Shown here piece after piece: positions 58,480 through 61,653 of a stretch of DNA of 61,653 bases. This DNA comes from Prasinococcaceae sp. CCMP 1430 (taxonomy: Eukaryota; Prasinodermophyta; Palmophyllophyceae; Prasinococcales; Prasinococcaceae). Numbering within the stretch: position 1 is the first letter of the stretch; every line of letters starts with the position of its first letter. Both the position numbers and the translations under genes were made by a program. The stretch is taken from contig RQSC01000062.1 of the NCBI GenBank assembly GCA_013416795.1, positions 13,117 through 74,769 of the forward strand, given 5' to 3'. Under the pieces are notes generated by a model that worked only from the letters and a program-made list of their open reading frames with translations, ran no database searches and was not told the DNA's origin.

Positions 58480-60147
58480 TTGCTGCGCGCGAACACCTCG
58501 CCGCTGCCTGCAGGCGTGCGCCTCCGCCCGTCCCCGCACCCCTTCCCCTCACCCCCCGCGCGCCTCGCCCATCCCCCGCGGGGCTCTCGTTCGGCCTCGC
58601 CGTCGCTGCTGCTCGCGGCGACCGCGCGGGCGCGGCCGCGGACGTGGCGGTGGCCGCGAGCGGCGGGAGGGAGGAGAGGGGAGCAGGGGGGAAGGCAGGC
58701 GGTGGCGATATTTCGGAGAGACGAAAACGCGCGCACGAGGGCGAGCGGGCGGCGTCAGACACCGCGCGCCGCGCGCGGCCCCGGCCACGAATACGAAGGT
58801 TCGGAGGTCAAGCTGGGCGGGCGCCAGCGGCTTGAGCGCGGGGGCGGCGCCGGCGCGGGCGGGGGCAGATCAGATGAGGGCGGCGCAGCAGAGGAAATTG
58901 AACCCGTGCCGCCGCCTCCTCTCGATGCGGAGGTGCGCCTCGAGCGGGGCGAGATCGAGCAGCTCGCGGCGATGGTCGCGCAGCGCCGGCGGCTGCTGGA
59001 CATGCGGCTCGCCGGTGCAGCAGAGGTGGACGGCAAGCCGCCGCAGCTGCGACAGCGCGTCGGGGCTGAGCCGCCGCTCTCGATGCAGGAGTGGGCAGTC
59101 AAGGCGGGGATCGAGGAGGCTGCGCTGCGTCGGGCGCTCGTCGACGGGCGCCACGCGCGTGAGCGGCTGCTGCAGAGCGTCTGGCCGATGACGCTCAGAC
59201 TGTCGCGGCACATGGCGCGACAGCTGCGGCTGCCGGGGGACGACGCGGTGGTCGCGGGGCTCGCGGGGGCGCTCATGGCGGTCGATCGCTACGATCCGAC
59301 GCGCGGCGCATCGCTCGCCACCTACACGACACCGTGGGTGCGCAAGTATGTGTACAGCGCGCACCTGGACCGGCGGCTGGTCGAAGTGCCGAACAATGCG
59401 CGGGCGGAGGCGCACTCGCTGCGCCGCGCACGTGACGCGCTGCTCTCGGATCGGCGGAAGCAAGTTTTGGACCGCGATGGCGGAGGCGAGGAGGAGAGGC
59501 TGAGCGCAATGATGGGGGAAGGTGATGAGGATGGAGGCGCCGGCGCGGACGCGCCGCTCGGAGATGTAGCAATCGAGGAGCTGTCAAAGCGCGCGTCTGT
59601 CTCGAGGAGGCGGGCTGAGCAGCTCGTGCCGATCATGGACCGCAGGTGGATGCGATCGCCAATCGACAGCAGCTACACCGTCGGGCTGGGTCACAGTGGC
59701 GGCGACTCGACGAACGACTACGGCCTCGTCGATCAGCCGGATCCGCGCGCTATTGACTCACGTGCTCTAGCGCGCGACGTGCGCAGCCTTGTGGACTCGT
59801 GTGAAGCTCTGAGCGTACGCGAGCGAGCCGTGCTGGCGTTGCGCTACAGGCTTGACGAGGACTCAGACTCCCCCGGTGGTATCGACAATCGCGGCACCAA
59901 CGAGCGCTCACGTGGTGACTGCGCCGCCCGCCTTGGCATCTCCATGCAGAAGCTGCGCAGCCTCGAGAAGAAGGCCCTCAGCAAGCTGCGAGAGAACCCG
60001 CAATACTTCGAGGAGTACGCAGCCGACCTTGGCTTCGGGCGCGCGGGCGTCGACGACGCGGAGGAGGGCTCCCTCGCGGCTCTGCTCGACGCCACGGACG
60101 ACCAATATAATAACGCCGGGGCGTCCGGCGACTACGAATTCTTGTAA
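58480..60147 (+). CDS. SIG: Plastid sigma-70-type RNA polymerase sigma factor, 5' end unresolved
   Basis: Open for 555 codons, ending 60147, but the frame starts at a TTG and the first in-frame ATG is at 58972, inside the conserved part, so the initiator is upstream or in another exon. Sigma factors direct the plastid-encoded polymerase to -10/-35 promoters. Region 1.2/2.1: EPPLSMQEWAVKAGIEEAAL and RERLLQSVWPMTLRLSRHMA. Region 2.2-2.4: DDAVVAGLAGALMAVDRYDPTRGASLATYTTPWVRKYVYSAH, with the Trp/Tyr-containing -10 recognition helix. Region 3 is short. Region 4 shows SVRERAVLALRYRL and the helix-turn-helix DCAARLGISMQKLRSLEKKALSKLR. A disordered insert separates regions 3 and 4. The first 140 residues are basic, Pro/Arg-rich and could include a transit peptide. 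Divergent from the thiolase gene. Confidence 0.88.
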   Translation: MLRANTSPLPAGVRLRPSPHPFPSPPARLAHPPRGSRSASPSLLLAATARARPRTWRWPRAAGGRRGEQGGRQAVAIFRRDENARTRASGRRQTPRAARGPGHEYEGSEVKLGGRQRLERGGGAGAGGGRSDEGGAAEEIEPVPPPPLDAEVRLERGEIEQLAAMVAQRRRLLDMRLAGAAEVDGKPPQLRQRVGAEPPLSMQEWAVKAGIEEAALRRALVDGRHARERLLQSVWPMTLRLSRHMARQLRLPGDDAVVAGLAGALMAVDRYDPTRGASLATYTTPWVRKYVYSAHLDRRLVEVPNNARAEAHSLRRARDALLSDRRKQVLDRDGGGEEERLSAMMGEGDEDGGAGADAPLGDVAIEELSKRASVSRRRAEQLVPIMDRRWMRSPIDSSYTVGLGHSGGDSTNDYGLVDQPDPRAIDSRALARDVRSLVDSCEALSVRERAVLALRYRLDEDSDSPGGIDNRGTNERSRGDCAARLGISMQKLRSLEKKALSKLRENPQYFEEYAADLGFGRAGVDDAEEGSLAALLDATDDQYNNAGASGDYEFL

Positions 60148-60223
60148 TATTTTCGATGCTGGACTCTCCTGAGCGCGCACGCGAGAGGGCTGAGAGACAT
60201 ACAGAATACTTTACATCGGCACG

Positions 60224-61653
60224 CTACTTTTCAGCCCCAGCAGCAGCCGCAGCTCGTTGCTTCTCCAGCCTCCGACTCCTGACGCCGCACGCATTGCACA
60301 GCAGCAGCTCTTTCATGGTGGGGTGCCGTCGCCACATGGGCGTGTCCGTCGCGCCGCACCATGGGCACTCCGTCGGTCGAGTTGTGCCCGTGGAGCCCCG
60401 CCGCCTGCCTGCTCCTCTGCTGGTGCTGGCGTTCGCGCCAAGGTCACCCTTTGGGCTCGCAGACGCTTTTGACCTGCTTCGTGAGCCGGATGCCCTGGAC
60501 CTGCCAGTGGCACTGGCACCTGCGTTTCTTTGCCGCGCAGCTGGCGCCTGCTGCGCCTCGGTGGACACGCCGGATGGCGCCCGCGCCAAGGAACCAGCAG
60601 GCGCGCTGTTTCTTCTCGCCAGCCTCCGTGCCTGCGCCGCAATCACTGGCTGCAGCTCGCAGGAGGCATCCCGGGCGAGCGTGAGTAGCACACCCGCCGC
60701 ATCTGCGGCGTCGTGGGCTTCTTGCTCTTCTCCGACTCGGCCTTGCGCAGCCGTGCGGCCACCTTGCGCTCGAGCTATGTGTGCGCTCCCCGGTTTGGCA
60801 TCGCCAGCGCCGCGCCGCGCCATCGCGACGTCGCGCGCTATCGCTGGTCTGTGCGCGTCGCTGGCGCCGCTGGTCGAAGGCTTCGATTCGTCGGCCGGGC
60901 GCACGCTCGCGACCTGGGGCATCATCTCCGTGACCGAGAGCGCGGACGAGGGCCGCGCCCACCCGGCTGGCGGGCTGGGCACGTCCGCCTGCGTCCCAGC
61001 GCCTGCGCCTGACGCGGCCGCTGCCGGTGGCGACACCCCTGCGTTGAGCATGCGCGCGGCGTGCGGCTGCATCGCGGCCAGCCACGCCTGTAGTGCACTC
61101 TGGGTCTGCGCTCTCGCCGCAATCGCGGCCACCTGCTCCTGCGTGACAATGCTGCCCACCCCAGCCTCTGCGCCGAGGCTGGGCATGTGCGGCAGCACGC
61201 CGCTGGCGCTCATGCCATTGAAGGCTGCCGTGAGCGCGTCCGACAGCGCCGCGACCTGCGCCTCGCTTCCCGGATGGGGATGCGCCATGCCGTACGGCAA
61301 GAGGGCGCGCTCGCCCCACCCCGCGCCGGGGCTTGAGCTGAGCGACGAGCCGCTCAGCGACGGCGTTTGCGCGTCCGAATCCGAGACCGAGACAGGCGAG
61401 CACGACCGATACGGCTCCAGGTAGGGGTTGGGGGGGACGAGGGGCGTGTTGGGGGAGGCGTCGCTGCTGAGGCGCTCGACGGACAGCCGCCTCTTCTTGC
61501 CTGGCGAGCCCACTGCGAGATCGTCGGTGGCGCAGCCCTCATCGAACACGCGCGGCGCGCCCGGCACCGCGAGCGTGAGCGCCCCTGCGCTGCCGCTCGG
61601 AGCGCCGTTCCCGGAGGCGCCCCCGGCGGTGGCGGCGACCGCCGCTGCCGCGG
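60224..61653 (-). CDS. GATA-type zinc-finger regulator (5' partial)
   Basis: The frame is open to the right edge with no ATG between 61567 and 61653, so the N-terminus lies outside. At least 470 codons are present. Near the C-terminus is a single GATA-like finger, CPWCGATDTPMWRR...LLLCNACGVRSRRLEKQ, of the form CX2CX19CX2C, with the basic tail (RSRRLEK) typical after the finger; the protein ends 10 residues later. Upstream is a nuclear localisation motif (GKKRRLS) and long Ser/Pro/Ala-rich low-complexity sequence with acidic patches, as expected of a transcription factor with activation regions. A short helical stretch (SIVTQEQVAAIAARAQTQSAL) could be a dimerisation element. DNA target and role are unknown; light and nitrogen responses are common for algal GATA factors, but nothing here shows that. 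Confidence 0.8.
   Translation of the reverse strand, partial: AAAAVAATAGGASGNGAPSGSAGALTLAVPGAPRVFDEGCATDDLAVGSPGKKRRLSVERLSSDASPNTPLVPPNPYLEPYRSCSPVSVSDSDAQTPSLSGSSLSSSPGAGWGERALLPYGMAHPHPGSEAQVAALSDALTAAFNGMSASGVLPHMPSLGAEAGVGSIVTQEQVAAIAARAQTQSALQAWLAAMQPHAARMLNAGVSPPAAAASGAGAGTQADVPSPPAGWARPSSALSVTEMMPQVASVRPADESKPSTSGASDAHRPAIARDVAMARRGAGDAKPGSAHIARAQGGRTAAQGRVGEEQEAHDAADAAGVLLTLARDASCELQPVIAAQARRLARRNSAPAGSLARAPSGVSTEAQQAPAARQRNAGASATGRSRASGSRSRSKASASPKGDLGANASTSRGAGRRRGSTGTTRPTECPWCGATDTPMWRRHPTMKELLLCNACGVRSRRLEKQRAAAAAGAEK

Noticed and set aside
1-61653. Bacterial contamination
   Set aside because: secA, gatB, mraY and sigma are of bacterial type, but three of them have introns or lack starts in eukaryotic fashion and all are interleaved with PRP40, VPS13, Gemin5 and NDR genes.
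1-61653. tRNA, rRNA, CRISPR arrays or insertion sequences
   Set aside because: I found no cloverleaf with a convincing B box, no rRNA-like block, no regularly spaced repeats and no transposase motifs by reading; a tRNAscan or Infernal search would settle small RNAs.

Overview
The window is GC-rich nuclear DNA from a photosynthetic unicellular eukaryote. Evidence for a eukaryote: GT-AG introns of about 40-390 bp that restore reading frames and phases, and PRP40, Gemin5, VPS13, NDR-kinase, GATA-finger, TRF4 and TMEM245 homologues. Evidence for a plastid: nuclear genes of bacterial type (SecA, GatB, MraY, a sigma-70 factor) and a protein with a lumen-type leader. Together with a CYP710/CYP61 sterol C22-desaturase this suggests a microalga. 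I cannot separate a haptophyte (for example a pavlovophyte) from a prasinophyte-like green alga. About 20 genes lie on both strands with short intergenic gaps, and many are head-to-head or tail-to-tail.

Left part (1-20.0 kb): a 5'-truncated three-exon gene for a probable thylakoid-lumen protein of unknown family; a three-exon orphan gene whose product looks beta-strand rich; then on the minus strand a giant four-exon VPS13-family bridge-like lipid-transfer protein (about 5,314 aa) with an unusual N-terminal membrane anchor.

Middle (20.8-41.9 kb): sterol C22-desaturase P450, a small orphan protein, a four-exon SecA (SecA2-like), PRP40, a small secreted protein, a TMEM245/AI-2E family membrane protein, GatB, a four-exon SLC35E3-type nucleotide-sugar/triose-phosphate translocator, a TRF4/PAPD5 non-canonical poly(A) polymerase, and a GT31 glycosyltransferase divergent from it.

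Right part (42.1-61.7 kb): a coiled-coil protein ending in a CaaX box, a Gemin5-like WD40 protein, a SET-domain methyltransferase, a GNAT acetyltransferase, MraY, an MSS51-C-domain fragment and an Sfi1-like repeat fragment on either side of an N, an NDR kinase, an acetyl-CoA acetyltransferase, a plastid sigma factor, and a 5'-truncated GATA-finger regulator.

Themes. Several genes serve the plastid: transcription (sigma), translation fidelity (GatB, the Glu-tRNA amidotransferase subunit), thylakoid or envelope protein export (SecA), and lipid-linked peptidoglycan precursor synthesis (MraY). All four have an open first coding block with no in-frame ATG ahead of the conserved domain, so targeting sequences are probably on unrecognised upstream exons. 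RNA-processing genes (PRP40, Gemin5, TRF4) are also present, but nothing shows that the neighbours are co-regulated. Four single N bases (28430, 30564, 54469, 58121) sit where gene models end or break and should be treated as possible assembly joins.
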